Shown in pieces: positions 8,918 through 21,096 of a stretch of DNA of 49,938 nucleotides. This stretch comes from Firmicutes bacterium AM31-12AC. Its GTDB lineage: Bacteria > Bacillota > Clostridia > Lachnospirales > Lachnospiraceae. Made by a program: the position numbers and the translations under genes. A model generated the notes under the pieces. The model did not search any database, was not told where the DNA came from, and saw nothing but the letters and a program-made list of their open reading frames with translations. The stretch spans positions 1 through 49,938 of the forward strand of contig QUJA01000018.1 of assembly GCA_003480425.1 (NCBI GenBank), written 5' to 3'. The first letter of the stretch is position 1. Every line of letters begins with the position of its first letter.

Positions 8918-10033
8918 TCACACTCTTTTTATCTTATTCATAATTATTAAGTATCCTTGTACAAGCAAATCAGTTACTATCAGCACTATAACCGACCATA
9001 TCAAACACTCTTTTACATTAAATCCGGAAAATGCAGCGAAACCACAAATCACATAATACACACTGATATGCACTGCATATATCTTAGATATTTGTTTTGA
9101 ATAATAACACAATTTGTTATATCCAAATTTCCATTTTTCTATCATCGGCATAATCCAAAATGCAATTGCAAATACAAACATGATACTGCAAAAGCTTCCG
9201 ACTACTTTTGCCAGTCCCGGCGTTCTGTACTGTTCAATCATATAGTTAAAAAATCTATCAACTGTAGGGTGTGTCATTATGCAGCATGCAAACCATATCA
9301 CTGCTATAATTCCACATATTATACCACTCTTTTTATAAAAATCTCCTTTTTCATCTTCAGGAACTCTTCTGATCACTTTTCCAAAAACATATCCTAAAAA
9401 TACATAACTCAAATACGGAAAGAAACAAAAGCTTGTTTCACCTTTTCCTCCAAACGTCATATCCAAAATCCAGTTAAGTACCTGATTTTCAGAAACCAAC
9501 ATCTTTGTAAATGGTGATACGATTCCTACTATTACAGCACTGATTACATATCCACTGATCTTTACATTTAATTTTCTATATATCGCAAGCACAAGATAAC
9601 ACATACCTGATATAAAAAATATATTTACAAATGTAAGTGCTGCATACATGTTTTGTGCATATAATTCTCTGCTGCCTGCGACTTCTCCTGTAATCATATT
9701 TCTAATATTGAAACTAATTAACAAAGCTGCTGCATAACATAAATTACTTAATCCCTGATACAATAACAGTCTCACACCATTTTTAACCATATCTTCAGGC
9801 TTAGAATGTCGTGTAAAAACACTTCCAAATCCCATAGTAAATAAATATAAGCAAGCACCTGTCGGCATAAACAGTGTAAACATAATTTTATGTACATTCG
9901 ATTCTGCTGCTTCCACGCCTGCTATTGTCTGAAATGAATGTATAAATACTATCATGATCATTAGGAAACCTTTTACCAGATCAAGTTCCCGCTGTCGTCC
10001 TGTGTTCACTTCTCTGTCCTGTAAAGATAACAT
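8918..10033 (-). CDS. Membrane acyltransferase-like protein (acyltransferase 3 type)
   Basis: GAGGTGAG lies five bases before the ATG at 10033 (MLSLQDREVN), which gives 371 residues; the upstream GTG lacks such a site. The RQRELDLVKGFLMIMIVFIHSF opening, with an Arg/Asp pair before the first helix and a His in it, resembles acyltransferase-3 and related DUF1624-like membrane transferases. About ten hydrophobic segments follow. Such proteins move acyl groups onto sugars or envelope polymers at the membrane; substrate unknown. It is flanked by a strong terminator downstream and stands alone. Confidence 0.7.
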   Translation of the reverse strand: MLSLQDREVNTGRQRELDLVKGFLMIMIVFIHSFQTIAGVEAAESNVHKIMFTLFMPTGACLYLFTMGFGSVFTRHSKPEDMVKNGVRLLLYQGLSNLCYAAALLISFNIRNMITGEVAGSRELYAQNMYAALTFVNIFFISGMCYLVLAIYRKLNVKISGYVISAVIVGIVSPFTKMLVSENQVLNWILDMTFGGKGETSFCFFPYLSYVFLGYVFGKVIRRVPEDEKGDFYKKSGIICGIIAVIWFACCIMTHPTVDRFFNYMIEQYRTPGLAKVVGSFCSIMFVFAIAFWIMPMIEKWKFGYNKLCYYSKQISKIYAVHISVYYVICGFAAFSGFNVKECLIWSVIVLIVTDLLVQGYLIIMNKIKRV

Positions 10034-10184
10034 ATTTCTCACCTCTTTCACTGTTGTACCTATTATTAGTGCATCATATTTATCGTTATATGCTTATACA
10101 AACAGTTTATCATTGAGGCATCCGTTGTTCAATTCTGTTTTTATTTTTGTAAAACGCATTTTTTCAAAAAGAAATAAACTCAAT

Positions 10185-11842
<1,658 letters not shown>

Positions 11843-11885
11843 TTATCTGGTTCTACCGGGATATCCTCTCCTTTCTTTATATTCT

Positions 11886-13640
11886 CTAAATTCTACGAAT
11901 GAGCGTTCCGTTCACACCAAGTATCTCTCCATCAAATTTTCGGGCAAAAAGAATTTTTCCATTCCCTTTTACTTTTATTTCTTCCTCCGATGCATTTAAT
12001 AGAACCTCAATTTTATTACCTTCTTCATCTAATTTTATATATTCTACACATCGATCATTTTTGTAAGTATCCGGAAAATGGAAATGCGGGCTTCTGCACA
12101 TTTTCTCGTTTCTTCTAAGCATGATCAGTTTCCGCATCATTGCAATTTTTTCCTGATTCTCTTTGCTTTCGATCTCACTCCATGGCATACATCTTCTACA
12201 ATCCGGGTCATGTGCACCTTCCATCGCAATCTCTGTTCCGTAGTAAATGCAAGGACTTCCCGGAAGTGTGAAGAGAATTGCAAGCTGCTGATAGAATTTA
12301 TCCAGATTATGAAAACGGTTCATAAGCCTCTCCGTATCGTGGGAATCCAGCAGATTGAAGAGTACATCGTTATTCTGCTGCATATACATAGTATAGCAAC
12401 GATTTACCATATATTCAAACCCCTCTTTTTTCATCGTTTTATCTAGAAAAAAGTCATGGATTCCACTGAGCAGCGGGTAATTCATAACGGAATCATATTC
12501 ATCTCCTTGCAGCCACTGGCTTGCATCGTGCCAGATTTCTCCCAACAGATAAATGTCCGGTTTTATCGCTTTTAAATGTTCTCGCATCCGCTTTAAGAAC
12601 CGATGTGATACTTCATTTCCTACATCAAAACGGATTCCGTCTATATCAAATTTTTGAATCCATTCCTCGCAGACCTTGCAAAAATACTCAATTACTTCTT
12701 CATTATTCGTATTTAATTTTGGCATCGTATCTGCAAATGCGAAAGAGTAAAAGCGCCTGTCTCTTGTGTCTGCTCGTTTTCCGATCTCTTCCCAGTCTTC
12801 TATCATAAACCAGTCCGCATAACGGGAATCTTTCCCATTCTCCAGTACATCTACCCACGGTGCAAATTTTCTTCCGCAGTGGTTAAATACTGCGTCAACC
12901 ATAATACGGATTCCTTTTTCGTGCGCTTCCCTGCAAAGTGCTTTCATCATTTCTTCATTGCCGAAAGCCGGATCAATCTTTGTATAATCTGTAGTATCAT
13001 ATTTGTGGTTAGATTCTGCTTCCATGATCGGATTCAGATAAATTCCGGTAATTCCCAGCTCCTGAAGATACTGTAGTCTCTGACGGATTCCCTCCAGATT
13101 TCCTCCGAATTTTTCCTGATTTGTCACTGTTCCGTGATTTCTCCACGGTGTGATATCATTTCCATTCTTTTCCGGTGTCCCATTGCAAAACCTGTCCGGG
13201 AAAATCTGATACCAGATCGTATCATTCACCCATGCAGGTGTGCGGTTTATATCTGCGGGATTCATCCATGGTACAATAAAACACTGCTGCATACGGCCAT
13301 CCATCTGAAGCTGCTCTTCAGTCAGGAAGCCATCTTCAAAATAATACCAGACTTCCTCTTCTGTTCTCAGTTCAAAATAATATTTACATCGTTTATATTC
13401 TGGAAAAAGCGTTGTTGTCCACCAGATTTGATGTGGCAGACGTTTTTTATAAATAATTTCCTCTCTTTTTCCAATCCATTTTTCCTTTCCACCCAGGATT
13501 CCTGCTTCATAAGGATCTCCGTAATGAATAAACACCTGTTTTACATCATATCCGGTCTTAATATTTACAATTAATCTGTCCTCATCCAACGGATAACTCA
13601 TTTGCTCTGATGTTTTATGGTATACCCCAGTAAACTCCAT
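11886..13640 (-). CDS. Neopullulanase / cyclomaltodextrinase / maltogenic amylase (GH13_20)
   Basis: GGAGG precedes the ATG at 13640 (MEFTGVYHKTSEQ), giving 584 residues; a longer start at 13670 would sit inside the upstream gene. An N-terminal CBM34-like domain of about 120 residues is followed by the TIM barrel from NDTIWYQIFPDRFCNG. Conserved regions are VDAVFNHCG, GIRFDVGNEVSH (nucleophile Asp), LLGEIWHD (acid/base Glu) and NLLDSHDTERL. These enzymes cut cyclodextrins, pullulan and maltodextrins to maltose or panose. There is no signal peptide, so it acts in the cytosol. The start lies two bases before the stop of the upstream debranching gene, indicating translational coupling. Confidence 0.93.
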   Translation of the reverse strand: MEFTGVYHKTSEQMSYPLDEDRLIVNIKTGYDVKQVFIHYGDPYEAGILGGKEKWIGKREEIIYKKRLPHQIWWTTTLFPEYKRCKYYFELRTEEEVWYYFEDGFLTEEQLQMDGRMQQCFIVPWMNPADINRTPAWVNDTIWYQIFPDRFCNGTPEKNGNDITPWRNHGTVTNQEKFGGNLEGIRQRLQYLQELGITGIYLNPIMEAESNHKYDTTDYTKIDPAFGNEEMMKALCREAHEKGIRIMVDAVFNHCGRKFAPWVDVLENGKDSRYADWFMIEDWEEIGKRADTRDRRFYSFAFADTMPKLNTNNEEVIEYFCKVCEEWIQKFDIDGIRFDVGNEVSHRFLKRMREHLKAIKPDIYLLGEIWHDASQWLQGDEYDSVMNYPLLSGIHDFFLDKTMKKEGFEYMVNRCYTMYMQQNNDVLFNLLDSHDTERLMNRFHNLDKFYQQLAILFTLPGSPCIYYGTEIAMEGAHDPDCRRCMPWSEIESKENQEKIAMMRKLIMLRRNEKMCRSPHFHFPDTYKNDRCVEYIKLDEEGNKIEVLLNASEEEIKVKGNGKILFARKFDGEILGVNGTLIRRI

Positions 13641-13641
13641 C

Positions 13642-15597
13642 TTATTTTTCCTCCAATTTTTCATAAACACGCAAGATTTCCCCTACACTCCATGCCTGTG
13701 CAAAACATCCTTTTGAAGAAACCGGAATCTCTCCATCATAAATTTCAGGGAGCTGGCCAATACATCCTTCACGCATTGCACTTTCCAACACTTCCAACTG
13801 CTTTGCCACAATCTCTTTTGCTTCTCTTGAATCTTTATTTACTTTTAGATAGGCGAGATAATATCCACCCATCGGAAAAGTCCAGACGGTTCCCTGATGA
13901 TAAGCAAGATCTCTTTTTATCATCTCTCCGCCATAGCTTGCATGAAATTCTTCGTCTTTTGGATCTAGTGTCCGAAGACCATACGGCGTATACAGCTTTT
14001 CAAATACCGTATCTACAATCTGTCTTTCTTTCTCTACGTCCAGCATAGTAAACGGCATAGACACTGCCCATATCTGATTACAGCGAATTTGTGTATCTGC
14101 CTTTGTTTCTGAGATTACATCCTTCAGGCAGTGTTTTTCCTCCATCCAGAATTCTCGTGCAAAAGATTCTTTCACTTTCTGTGCGAGTTCTCCATATTTC
14201 TGCTCTTCATTTTTCTTCAAAACTCCTGAAAACTTTTGCATAATACAAAGCGCATTATACCAGTAAGCATTGATCTCCACCGGTTTCCCATGTCTTGGTG
14301 TCGGAAGGATTTCTCCCACACGTACATCCATCCATGTCACCTGATCCAGCCCCGCTCCGGCACTGATAAGACCGTCTTCTTCCATATGGATATTGAAATT
14401 TGTTCCTCTCTCATAACCGGAAATAATCCTTTGCATTACCGGATACATTTCCTCTACAAATTTGATGTCCTGAGTTTTTTCATAATATAACCACACGCAG
14501 TTGATAAATAATAGTGCTGCATCTACAGTATTATAAAGTGGCTCATTCTCCCCCTCCGGAAACAGATTTGGCATCAATCCATCCTTTTCATAAAATGCAA
14601 AGGTCCGCAAAATTGATTTTACACTTTCAAATCTTCCTGTGGAGATGCAGATTCCCGGAAGTGCAATCATTGTATCTCTTCCCCAATCCTCAAAAAAAGG
14701 GAAACCTGCAAGAATGGTCAATCCATCCGTAGACTCTCTGTTCGAAAGGAACTTGTCTGCACTACATACCAGTGTCTGTGCCAGCTTATTTTTCAAACCT
14801 GAAGTCTTTATAAGCTTCTCTTGATGATGGATCTGTTCTTCCTTAATTATATCAAATAATTTTTTTGCATCCATACCAATCTGACTTTCCAGCGAATAAA
14901 TTATTGTCAAATCTGTCTCTTCTCCTGGCTTTACCCGTTTTTTAATCTGATACACTGCGCTTGCGGTTCCATTTTCCCGTCTTCCGTCACATTCATCATA
15001 GCGATAAAAATACGTTTCTTTCTTTTCCTGAAAGCCCTCTACTTTCCCATTTGTTTCAAAGAAAAGATCATACTTTCCATCGGTAATCTTTTGCGCTTGT
15101 CTTGAAAATATCTTATCTTCTTTCAAATCTTCCCCTTTAGGTTCAAATTGAAAAAACGGAGTTACACAGAGAACTGCCTCTTTCTGACCTCGGTTTTTCA
15201 GATGATAATTCACTGCAATCTGATTGCTGCCCTGTTCCATCACAATCTCTTTTTCCATCTCCACTCCACTTATCAGATAATTCCATACAGGAAGAGTTTC
15301 AAAAGAAAATTCCGTAAGATAGCGATATCCTTCTTCTTTTGTTCCATCCGCAAATTCCTGAGTTGAAAGAACATACTTTGTTTCCCCAATACCCAGTTCT
15401 TCTTTTATACGATGAACCATATTTACTCTGTGATTTGGAGCTTTCGTACATGCCATGAATACCGAATGATCATTTCTTGCCACAGCTCCGGTCATCGTAA
15501 GCGAAGAAAAACCTCCCAGACCATTAGTTAAAAGATAGCAGTTTTCAAGTCCTCTCTCCAACGTTTTCCAATCCTGTCTTCCATAAATCCATTTCAT
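13642..15597 (-). CDS. Glycogen debranching enzyme (amylo-alpha-1,6-glucosidase, GH133)
   Basis: 651 residues. The N-terminal beta-sandwich opens with LTNGLGGFSSLTMTGAVARNDHSVFMA, a hallmark of bacterial GDE-type enzymes. The C-terminal six-hairpin barrel has TILAGFPFFEDWGRDTMIALPG, DAALLFINCVWLYYEKT and YHQGTVWTFPMGGYYLAY. It hydrolyses the alpha-1,6 branch stub of limit dextrins. There is no signal peptide, so it handles imported or stored branched dextrins. GGAGGAG precedes the ATG. It lies 20 bases after pulA and its stop nearly touches the next start. Confidence 0.93.
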   Translation of the reverse strand: MKWIYGRQDWKTLERGLENCYLLTNGLGGFSSLTMTGAVARNDHSVFMACTKAPNHRVNMVHRIKEELGIGETKYVLSTQEFADGTKEEGYRYLTEFSFETLPVWNYLISGVEMEKEIVMEQGSNQIAVNYHLKNRGQKEAVLCVTPFFQFEPKGEDLKEDKIFSRQAQKITDGKYDLFFETNGKVEGFQEKKETYFYRYDECDGRRENGTASAVYQIKKRVKPGEETDLTIIYSLESQIGMDAKKLFDIIKEEQIHHQEKLIKTSGLKNKLAQTLVCSADKFLSNRESTDGLTILAGFPFFEDWGRDTMIALPGICISTGRFESVKSILRTFAFYEKDGLMPNLFPEGENEPLYNTVDAALLFINCVWLYYEKTQDIKFVEEMYPVMQRIISGYERGTNFNIHMEEDGLISAGAGLDQVTWMDVRVGEILPTPRHGKPVEINAYWYNALCIMQKFSGVLKKNEEQKYGELAQKVKESFAREFWMEEKHCLKDVISETKADTQIRCNQIWAVSMPFTMLDVEKERQIVDTVFEKLYTPYGLRTLDPKDEEFHASYGGEMIKRDLAYHQGTVWTFPMGGYYLAYLKVNKDSREAKEIVAKQLEVLESAMREGCIGQLPEIYDGEIPVSSKGCFAQAWSVGEILRVYEKLEEK

Positions 15598-15617
15598 GCA
15601 CCACTCCTCCTTAATTA

Positions 15618-17555
15618 TTATTTACGTCCAAGTATCAACACGCTCTGCGGTGCGGCTTCTATCTGTCTGTCTACACAAATTCCTTTTTCCCAGCACCAGC
15701 TGTCATCCGCATTGCTTAAGATTTCCCAGCCATCATTCAAAAATTTTACTTTATAACTACTTTTTCTTGCATTATAAATTATTTTTACCTGGCTCCATCT
15801 TGCTTTTTTATCATTGAGCACAGTAAATCCTACTACGTCTTTTTCTTTCCACATATCCGTAATTCGTTTATAACTGTCTTTTGATTTGTCACAAAGTCCG
15901 GAGAGCTGTTTTCGAAGTGCAATCAATCCCTGATAATAATGAACCAGTTCCCTATTTTTCCATGCCTTTTCCCAGTTGAGACGATTCAGGGAAATCGGAG
16001 CCTTAAAGGTATTATCCTGTCCATCTTTTGTACGGGCAAATTCTTCTCCTGATAAGAAAAACAATGTTCCCTGACAAGTCATATAAACTGCCGCTGCCAT
16101 TTTATTCAGCCTCATACATTCATTTTCCTCTACGACTGTCTCTTTTAATTTATCCCATAATGTATGATTGTCGTGTGCCGATACATAGGTAACAATCTGC
16201 GAAGGTGCTTTCACATTTTCAAAACCTTCTGCTTGATAAGGATTTGCACACCACGCTGTCACACTTGCAAGCATTTCATCTTCTTTTCCTTCTGCGCCGT
16301 TTATAAACCCTGCTTCCTTTGCACGTAGTGCAGAACCTTTGATTCCATCTCGGGTGCTGTCACAAAAAGCCCCGATATTTTCATCCAAAAGTCCGATATT
16401 TTCTTTTGCTGCCAGTTTTTTATTGCCTTCTACAGCTGTCTTATCCGCCGCCCATGGCTCTCCGTAAATGATCTTCCTTCCTTTTCCGTATCTCTGATCC
16501 AGTTCACTTCGGATCCGATTCATCAGATCTACATCCAGAAGTCCCATCAGGTCAAAGCGGAATCCGTCAATATGATATTCCTCTGTCCAGTAAAGCACCG
16601 ACTTCAGAATGTATTTTGCACACATCTCTCTTTCACTTGCCACATCATTCCCACAGGCAGAGCCGTCAGATGCTGTTCCATCTGGAAATACCCGGTAAAA
16701 ATACCAAGGTACAGTTCTCTGAAACCAGGAATCTAATGAATAAGTATGATTGTAAACCACATCCATAATCACACCAAAACCAGCTTCATGAATTGCCTGA
16801 ATCATCTCTTTCATTTCTCTGATTCTCACCTCTCCATGTCTGGCATCTGTCGCATAGGAGCCCTCTGGCACATTGTAATTAACCGGGTCATATCCCCAAT
16901 TGAATTCCGTATCCTCCCCCGCTTCATTTACAGAACCATAATCGTACATCGGCATAATCTGGATGTGTGTCACCCCGAGTTCCTTTAAATAATCCAACCC
17001 GGTCGGATGAATTCCGTCCTCGTTCAAAGTCGTATGTCTGCATGTAAATGCTTTATATTTTCCGCGATATTCCTCCGGAAACCCACCTGCTTTATCCCAT
17101 GAAAATTCTTTTACATGAAGTTCATAGACAATTCGCTCCGGTCCTTCTTCTGGTGCCTGATCTTTTTCCCAGCCTTTTGGATTGGTCTTTTTCAGATTCA
17201 CTGCCATGCTGCGCAATCCATTAACTCCGCATGCCTTTGCATATGGGTCTGCTGATCGGACTTCTTCGTCATCGCGGGTAATCAGATAATCATAATAAAC
17301 GCCGTGAAGTTCTTCTTTACTCTCCCAACTCCACACACCTTTTTCTTCTTTTTTCATCAGAATCTGCTCGTATGCATTTCCTCCATCCCCTGTCTGATAC
17401 AGGTTTAAACTAACGCATTCCGCCTGTGGTGACCACAGACGGAATGTCGTTCCTTCTTCTGTACATTCTACGCCAAGATTATTTCCCTCATAAATATAAT
17501 TTTCAAGAAATTCTTTTGTAGAGTAATATTTTTTTAATTCTATTTTATCTTTCAT
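15618..17555 (-). CDS. pulA: Type I pullulanase (GH13_14)
   Basis: 645 residues. A CBM48-like domain (NNLGVECTEEGTTFRLWSPQAE) is at about residues 25-110, followed by the catalytic barrel. The type I pullulanase signature FNWGYDPVNYNVPEGSYAT is intact. GFRFDLMGLLD carries the nucleophile, IIYGEPW the acid/base Glu and VSAHDNHTLWDKL the transition-state Asp. It cleaves alpha-1,6 bonds in pullulan and branched maltodextrins. No signal peptide or surface anchor is present, so it is cytoplasmic. The gap to malG is eight bases and AAGGAAGACG precedes the ATG. Confidence 0.95.
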   Translation of the reverse strand: MKDKIELKKYYSTKEFLENYIYEGNNLGVECTEEGTTFRLWSPQAECVSLNLYQTGDGGNAYEQILMKKEEKGVWSWESKEELHGVYYDYLITRDDEEVRSADPYAKACGVNGLRSMAVNLKKTNPKGWEKDQAPEEGPERIVYELHVKEFSWDKAGGFPEEYRGKYKAFTCRHTTLNEDGIHPTGLDYLKELGVTHIQIMPMYDYGSVNEAGEDTEFNWGYDPVNYNVPEGSYATDARHGEVRIREMKEMIQAIHEAGFGVIMDVVYNHTYSLDSWFQRTVPWYFYRVFPDGTASDGSACGNDVASEREMCAKYILKSVLYWTEEYHIDGFRFDLMGLLDVDLMNRIRSELDQRYGKGRKIIYGEPWAADKTAVEGNKKLAAKENIGLLDENIGAFCDSTRDGIKGSALRAKEAGFINGAEGKEDEMLASVTAWCANPYQAEGFENVKAPSQIVTYVSAHDNHTLWDKLKETVVEENECMRLNKMAAAVYMTCQGTLFFLSGEEFARTKDGQDNTFKAPISLNRLNWEKAWKNRELVHYYQGLIALRKQLSGLCDKSKDSYKRITDMWKEKDVVGFTVLNDKKARWSQVKIIYNARKSSYKVKFLNDGWEILSNADDSWCWEKGICVDRQIEAAPQSVLILGRK

Positions 17556-17563
17556 CGTCTTCC

Positions 17564-18436
17564 TTATCCTTTCACTGCACCTGATACGCCATCTACATAG
17601 TATCTCTGCATGAACAAGAAGAGAATTGCGATTGGGATTGAAATCAGAACTGCCCCAGCCGCAAAACTGGTGTACCAGCTGTCAATGTATTCTTTTTCCA
17701 ACATTTTCCAAAGTCCGATTGCTATCGTATACTGGTCTGAATTTGCTCGGCAGATTACCTTCGCAAAAATGAAATCGAGCCACGGAGCCATAAAAGATGT
17801 CAGTACTGTATATACAATGATCGGCTTACTAAGTGGCAGTGTAATTCTACTGAAAATCTGCCATCTGGTACATCCATCCAAAAGTGCAGCCTCATCAATC
17901 GCAACCGGAATCGTATCAAAGAATCCTTTTGCAATCTGGAAGCCCAGTCCCGCGCCACCAGAATAACACAAAATCAGAGCCAGCTTAATCAGACTTCCTT
18001 CTGTAAGCCCCATCGCCTTTAAAATAAAGTACACAGCGATCATGGACATAAATCCCGGGAACAGACCTAAAATCATTGCCATGTTCATATATGGTTTTCT
18101 CATTTTAAATTTCAGTCTGGACAAACAGTAGGAAACTGCCAGCACATAAAATGCTGATAAAATACAGGAACAGATTGCGATAAACAGCGTGTTCATAAAC
18201 ATCTGTGGGAAATTTAAAATGGATGTATCAGTAAATAATTTTATATAATTGTCAAGCGTAAATGCTTTCGGGAAGAAGGTTGATACGTAAGAGCCTTTTT
18301 CCGCACGGAAGCTCGTCAGGATTACCCATGCAATTGGGAAAAGCCAGATAATTGCCAACACCGCAAGAACAATATGTACGATCGTATTGTTGATCATTTT
18401 CTTCTTTTTTGCAGATTGTAATTTCTTTCCTGCCAT
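17564..18436 (-). CDS. malG: Maltodextrin ABC transporter permease MalG
   Basis: 290 residues with six membrane helices. The EAA motif DEAALLDGCTRWQIFSRITLPLSKP contacts the ATPase. The C-terminal RYYVDGVSGAVKG is typical of MalG. It forms the membrane channel with MalF. Its Shine-Dalgarno sequence lies in the last codons of malF, so the two are translationally coupled. No MalK-type ATPase is encoded in the operon; a shared MsmX-like ATPase elsewhere is expected for Firmicutes. Confidence 0.95.
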   Translation of the reverse strand: MAGKKLQSAKKKKMINNTIVHIVLAVLAIIWLFPIAWVILTSFRAEKGSYVSTFFPKAFTLDNYIKLFTDTSILNFPQMFMNTLFIAICSCILSAFYVLAVSYCLSRLKFKMRKPYMNMAMILGLFPGFMSMIAVYFILKAMGLTEGSLIKLALILCYSGGAGLGFQIAKGFFDTIPVAIDEAALLDGCTRWQIFSRITLPLSKPIIVYTVLTSFMAPWLDFIFAKVICRANSDQYTIAIGLWKMLEKEYIDSWYTSFAAGAVLISIPIAILFLFMQRYYVDGVSGAVKG

Positions 18437-18438
18437 GA

Positions 18439-19818
18439 TTAAAATCCTCCTTCTTCTTTATAGGATTTACTGTTACGGTATGTGAAAAGTGCACCAATTG
18501 CCAGAATGATAAAGGTCATGATTCCAATTACCGCACCAATGTTATAGTACTGTTTGTCAATTGTCAGTTTATAGAGCCATGTAACAAGAAGGTCTGTCTT
18601 ACCTGCAGTTGAAGAAAGGTTTGTTACCGGATCCCCTCCTGAAAGAAGATAAATGACATTGAAGTTATTGACATTTCCTGTAAAGGTTACAATCAAATAT
18701 GGTGTTGTCACATACAGCATGTACGGCAGTGTAATCTTGGTAAATGTCTGAAATGCATTTGCACCATCTACTTTTGCAGCTTCATAAAGTTCTTCTGGAA
18801 TGTTCTGAAGCACTCCGGTCAGCTGAAGCAGAGTATACGGCACACCTACCCAGATATTGATGATGATAACAGTCACTCTCGCCCATGTCGCATCTGTAAA
18901 AAACGGAAGGCTTGCATCACTTGCAATCAGTCCTACATTTCTAAGGAGTACGTTGATTGCCCCTTCCGGCTGTAACATAGTACGCATGATCAAAAGGGAT
19001 ACAAACATCGGTACTGCACAGGAAAGAACAAAACAGAATCTCCAGAATCCTTTTGCTCTTGTTCCCTTTCTATTGATCAGCAGGGACAGAATCATTCCGA
19101 AAATATAGTTGCTGAAAGTTGCAAAAAATGCCCAGATAATTGTCCATCCAAGAACCGACCAGAAAGTACTTCCAAGAATACTTCCTGAATCAAATAATGT
19201 CTTGAAGTTATCAAGTCCTACCCAGTCAAACAGCATCAGATGGTTTCCGATACGGCTGTAATTAGTAAATGCCATACAAATCATGAATACCAACGGAAGT
19301 ACAGTAAATACAAAGATGAATGTTGTCGGTGGTGTCATAAATAAACGGTACAGATTCTCATGCAGAAGAAACTTCAAATCTTCTGCAAATGTATTCACAT
19401 GCATTCCTGCTTTCTGAAGACACTCTGCTTTATATGCACTTTTCAGGGTTCCTCTCCATACCAAAATCATAAGAATCGTCAGCAGGATTGTCGTCACCCC
19501 ATAAAGTAGAATCAGAACGGACTGATCTCCTTTTGTGTAAAGATAAATTTGCTTTGCTTCATCCCACACCTCTTGCTGCTGCACGGTTCCAAGTGTCCGA
19601 AGACCGCCTATAAATCCGATTCCATTTACCGCCATAAAGACGATGTAGGCAATTTCAATTGCCAGATACAAAAGACCTTTGATAATCTGACCGTGTACGA
19701 TGTTTCCAAATCCCATCAGGACCATGGAAAGCTTAGTCTCTAATCCACCTTTTTTCACTGCATTTTTGCAGGTATATGGCGTTGGAAATTCATTGATTTT
19801 TTTCTTAAATATACTCAT
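18439..19818 (-). CDS. malF: Maltodextrin ABC transporter permease MalF
   Basis: 459 residues. An extra N-terminal region with three hydrophobic helices precedes the core permease domain, as in Gram-positive MalF/MdxF. The EAA loop is ELYEAAKVDGANAFQTFTKITLPYM. YLLSGGDPVTNLSSTAGKTDLLVTWLY matches maltodextrin permeases. AGAGGTAAG precedes the ATG. It follows malE by 12 bases and precedes malG by two. Confidence 0.95.
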   Translation of the reverse strand: MSIFKKKINEFPTPYTCKNAVKKGGLETKLSMVLMGFGNIVHGQIIKGLLYLAIEIAYIVFMAVNGIGFIGGLRTLGTVQQQEVWDEAKQIYLYTKGDQSVLILLYGVTTILLTILMILVWRGTLKSAYKAECLQKAGMHVNTFAEDLKFLLHENLYRLFMTPPTTFIFVFTVLPLVFMICMAFTNYSRIGNHLMLFDWVGLDNFKTLFDSGSILGSTFWSVLGWTIIWAFFATFSNYIFGMILSLLINRKGTRAKGFWRFCFVLSCAVPMFVSLLIMRTMLQPEGAINVLLRNVGLIASDASLPFFTDATWARVTVIIINIWVGVPYTLLQLTGVLQNIPEELYEAAKVDGANAFQTFTKITLPYMLYVTTPYLIVTFTGNVNNFNVIYLLSGGDPVTNLSSTAGKTDLLVTWLYKLTIDKQYYNIGAVIGIMTFIILAIGALFTYRNSKSYKEEGGF

Positions 19819-19830
19819 TCCGCTTACCTC

Positions 19831-21075
19831 TTAATTGATTCCATTGCTGTTCATTGCTTCGTTCATTTCTTCCGTCTGTTCTTTAGCATTTTCATGTGTC
19901 ACACTCTTGTTACGAATTCCTTTTCCCATATTCTCAACCGGTGTCCAACAGTTACTCATGGATGCCACGAATGGCTGAAGTATGGATGTATTGTTAAAGG
20001 TATCATTCTGTGCCCGAACAAGCGGATCGGATGCAATGTCTTTTTCTTTTAAAAGCTCTGTATTGCATGGAATCACGGTTCTCATCTCGTAGTGTGCTCT
20101 CTGTGCATCACTTCCTCCCAGATAAACAGCAAGTGCAACTGCCTGTTCCATATATTCACTATGTGCATTAACTCCGATTGCCTTTGAACCGGCATATGCA
20201 AGCATCTGCTTCTCTTGTCCGTTAATTGTATAGGTCGGAAGCGATGAAACTCCCATATTATCTCCAAGTGCTTCTTTTATTGCATTTGCATCCCACGATC
20301 CGGTAAACATTGCCTTTACACTGCCATCACGAAGTCCTGCAAGTCCTGATCCATCTGCGTCAATTTTAAAATTTGGATTTGCTGCCAGATCAATTGCATA
20401 ATTGGTTGCATCCACTGCCTTTTCTCCTGCAAAATCAACTCCTTTTGACTCGTCTGTTCCATCTCCAAACAAGGTGCATCCATTTCCCAGATAGAACGCC
20501 GGAAGATACCATGAATTAGTAAATGGGAAGGATACTGTTCCTTTTTGCAGCATCGTATCCAGATTTTTCACATCTTCTTCTGAAAACACTGACTTATCAT
20601 AAAACATATACCAGGTATTGGTTGTAAACGGAACCCCGTAAAGTTCTCCGTCAACCTTCAACGAATCTAGAAGTTCCTCCGAGTTGGTTGATTCAATCTC
20701 TTCCTTATATTTCCCACCAAATTTTGCTACTGCATCCGCATCTGTAAGCGATGTGATCCTATCATTTGCATACATAAATACATCTGCGCTTGCTTCCGGA
20801 TCCTGTGCCACCTGATCTGCGGCAGTCGCTTCGTCAGCTACTCCATAGACAAATGTAATATCCCACTCCGGATGCTCTTTTGCAAAATTGTTACACATTG
20901 TCTGAAGCCATTCACCACTGTCTTTTGACTGATCTTCCGATGGAGACCATACCATCAGTCTGACTTTTTCTGACCCTTTATCCGCCGTACTGCTCCCACA
21001 TCCGGTTAGTCCTGCTGCCACCAGAGCTACAGTCATGATTCCTGTTAGAAATGTTGCCAGTCTTCTTTTCATCAT
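19831..21075 (-). CDS. malE: Maltodextrin-binding lipoprotein MalE
   Basis: AAGGAAGAAAG sets the start at the ATG pair at 21075 (MMKRRLATF), giving 414 residues; the longer frame to 21138 crosses the promoter. A signal peptide ends in the lipobox LTGC, so the mature protein is lipid-anchored outside the membrane. The SBP type 1 fold is indicated by VRLMVWSPSEDQ, WDITFVYGVADEATAADQV, NTWYMFYDK and ALAVYLGGSDAQ. It captures malto-oligosaccharides for MalFG. It is the first gene of the seven-gene operon. Confidence 0.95.
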   Translation of the reverse strand: MMKRRLATFLTGIMTVALVAAGLTGCGSSTADKGSEKVRLMVWSPSEDQSKDSGEWLQTMCNNFAKEHPEWDITFVYGVADEATAADQVAQDPEASADVFMYANDRITSLTDADAVAKFGGKYKEEIESTNSEELLDSLKVDGELYGVPFTTNTWYMFYDKSVFSEEDVKNLDTMLQKGTVSFPFTNSWYLPAFYLGNGCTLFGDGTDESKGVDFAGEKAVDATNYAIDLAANPNFKIDADGSGLAGLRDGSVKAMFTGSWDANAIKEALGDNMGVSSLPTYTINGQEKQMLAYAGSKAIGVNAHSEYMEQAVALAVYLGGSDAQRAHYEMRTVIPCNTELLKEKDIASDPLVRAQNDTFNNTSILQPFVASMSNCWTPVENMGKGIRNKSVTHENAKEQTEEMNEAMNSNGIN

Positions 21076-21096
21076 CTTTCTTCCTTTCGCTTCTTT